Notes under the pieces: model-generated
The model's database searches: none
Told to the model about the DNA's origin: nothing
The model's input: the letters and a program-made list of their open reading frames with translations, nothing else
Part shown: in pieces, positions 6,252-6,940 of the stretch
Layout: every line of letters begins with the position of its first letter
Numbering within the stretch: position 1 is the stretch's first letter
NCBI GenBank assembly: GCA_903861235.1
Contig: CAIOTP010000244.1
Span: forward strand, 1-6,940
Length of the DNA stretch: 6,940 nucleotides
Reading direction: 5' to 3'
Source of the DNA: an uncultured bacterium
Lineage (GTDB): Bacteria; Planctomycetota; Phycisphaerae; Phycisphaerales; SM1A02
Made by a program: the position numbers and the translations under genes

Positions 6252-6580
6252 GCCTCCGAGGCCTTCCCGCTTCGGAAGACCGCCACCACATCCTCCACCG
6301 GGATGACGAAGAGACGGTTGTCGCCCTCGAAGTCCACGGGCACCCCATGCCGCGGGTTGAAGAGCACGCGGTCGTACTGCTCGATCGGGTAGTCAGCGTC
6401 GCGGTCCACCTGCGCGCTGATGGCCACCACGCGTCCCGTGAGCGTGGGGATCTCGATCTTGTCGGGCAGATGGATGCCCACCTTGGTGATCTTGCGGTCC
6501 TCGTCCTTCCGGATCAGGACCCGCTTGCCGACCGGCTCCACCGTCTCCAGCTTGCGGGTGCCCGCTCGTGGCTGCGTCAT
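6248..6580 (-). CDS. Divergent GroES-like co-chaperonin (Cpn10 fold)
   Basis: This is a 110-residue protein with the Cpn10 pattern: 'VEPVGKRVLIRKDEDRK' (14-30; compare 'KPLGDRVLVK'), 'GIHLPDKIEIPTLTGRVVAI' (35-54; compare 'GGIVLP...KP..G.VVAVG'), 'IEQYDRVLFNPRHGVPVDFEG' (66-86; compare 'GD.VLF..Y.G..V...G') and a closing 'FVIPVEDVVAVF' (91-102). GroES caps the GroEL folding chamber and touches it through an Ile-Val-Leu triplet in the mobile loop; here that site reads Ile-His-Leu and the loop lacks the usual Gly-Gly. The N- and C-terminal tails extend slightly beyond the typical 95-100 residues. No groEL lies next to it, so it may be an extra paralogue rather than the main GroES. The ATG at 6580 has no clear Shine-Dalgarno. 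Its TGA overlaps the aroA GTG. The fold is confident, the function less so. Confidence 0.82.
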   Translation of the reverse strand: MTQPRAGTRKLETVEPVGKRVLIRKDEDRKITKVGIHLPDKIEIPTLTGRVVAISAQVDRDADYPIEQYDRVLFNPRHGVPVDFEGDNRLFVIPVEDVVAVFRSGKASEA

Positions 6581-6598
6581 GCCGGGATGGTAGCCCCT

Positions 6599-6622
6599 TG
6601 CACGCGGCGCCCGGGGCGTGCA
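6599..6622. promoter_or_regulatory. Inverted repeat between the divergent GroES-like gene and apt
   Basis: Perfect 7-base arms TGCACGC (6599-6605) and GCGTGCA (6616-6622) flank a 10-base centre made of GGCGCC and CCCGGG overlapping by two bases. It lies in the middle of the 53-base gap between the two divergent starts, 18 bases before the GroES-like ATG and 11 bases before the apt ATG. The position fits an operator controlling one or both genes. It could also form a hairpin in a leader. I see no convincing -35/-10 pair and no known regulator site, so this is a candidate only. Confidence 0.35.
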
Positions 6623-6633
6623 GTCTCCACACC

Positions 6634-6940
6634 ATGCCCACCACGCGCCTCAGCGGCCTCATCCGGGACGTGCCGGACTATCCCAAGCCCGGCATCCTCT
6701 TCAAGGACATCACGCCCATGCTCCGGGATCCTGCAGGCCTGGCCCTGGCCGTGGAACTGATGGCCAATCCCTTCCGCGGCGCCGGCATCGCCGCCGTGGC
6801 GGGCGCCGAGAGCCGCGGCTTCATCTTCGGCACCGCGGTGGCCCAGGCGCTTTCGTGCGGCTTCATTCCGATCCGGAAGAAGGGCAAGCTTCCGCCGCCC
6901 GTGAAGAGCGTCACCTACCAGCCCGTGCTCGTCGTCGGCG
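6634..6940 (+). CDS. apt: Adenine phosphoribosyltransferase, N-terminal part (cut by window end)
   Basis: Apt makes AMP from adenine and PRPP in purine salvage (cytoplasm). The frame is open from the ATG at 6634 to the window edge, giving 102 residues of an expected 170-180. The N-terminus is typical: 'LIRDVPDYPKPGILFKDITP' (9-28), then 'GAESRGFIFGTAVAQAL' (57-73; compare 'G.EARGF.FG..LA..L'), and 'GFIPIRKKGKLP' (76-87), the dimer and substrate-loop segment. Where most Apt proteins read 'Y.LEYG' this one reads 'TYQPVLVVG' (94-102), and no other frame restores the motif. The PRPP-binding motif lies past the window end. It is divergent from the GroES-like gene, and no Shine-Dalgarno is seen before the ATG. 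Confidence 0.86.
   Translation, partial: MPTTRLSGLIRDVPDYPKPGILFKDITPMLRDPAGLALAVELMANPFRGAGIAAVAGAESRGFIFGTAVAQALSCGFIPIRKKGKLPPPVKSVTYQPVLVVG

Noticed and set aside
4137..6392. Plus-strand open frame of about 751 codons antisense to the exporter and aroA
   Set aside because: The translation is rich in His, Gln, Arg and Gly with no domain pattern. It is the antisense shadow of high-GC codon use.

Overview
This window is about 6.9 kb of dense, GC-rich bacterial chromosome made almost entirely of protein genes, with hardly any spacer. I see no mobile element, CRISPR array, tRNA or rRNA. My best guess at the source is a planctomycete of the Phycisphaerae type. That rests on the very high GC, the DUF3299-like lipoprotein/anchor-type protein with its WDGCCIGVPP motif placed right behind a MacB/FtsX-type permease, a divergent free-standing GroES-like protein, and family-specific variants in IspD and AroA. 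This is recognition from memory, not a database result.

Layout from left to right. (1) Plus strand, 1-903: the last 34 codons of an ABC permease, then after a 3-base gap a membrane-anchored DUF3299-like protein; probably an export or envelope module whose other genes lie outside the window. (2) Minus strand, 2292-911: rsmD (16S rRNA methyltransferase) followed by ispD (MEP isoprenoid pathway), coupled by an ATGA stop/start overlap. Its end meets the DUF3299 gene tail to tail, 7 bases apart. (3) Plus strand, 2318-3100: an alpha/beta hydrolase with a Ser-Asp-His triad, divergent from rsmD; the two starts are only about 25 bases apart. (4) Minus strand, 6580-3084: a three-gene run of GroES-like co-chaperonin, aroA (EPSP synthase, shikimate pathway) and an MsbA-like ABC exporter. 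The first two overlap by GTGA, and the third starts about 20 bases after aroA. The exporter's end overlaps the hydrolase end by 17 bases. (5) Plus strand, 6634 to the window edge: the first 102 codons of apt (adenine phosphoribosyltransferase), divergent from the GroES-like gene across a 53-base gap that holds a perfect 7+7 inverted repeat.

Most genes are conserved housekeeping functions (ribosome modification, isoprenoid precursor, aromatic amino acid and purine salvage pathways). I do not see a clear new system. The points most worth a second look are the GroES-like/aroA overlap with an altered mobile loop, the aroA active-site substitutions, a roughly 25-residue insertion in the dimer arm of IspD, the inverted repeat between the GroES-like gene and apt, and the permease/DUF3299 pair.
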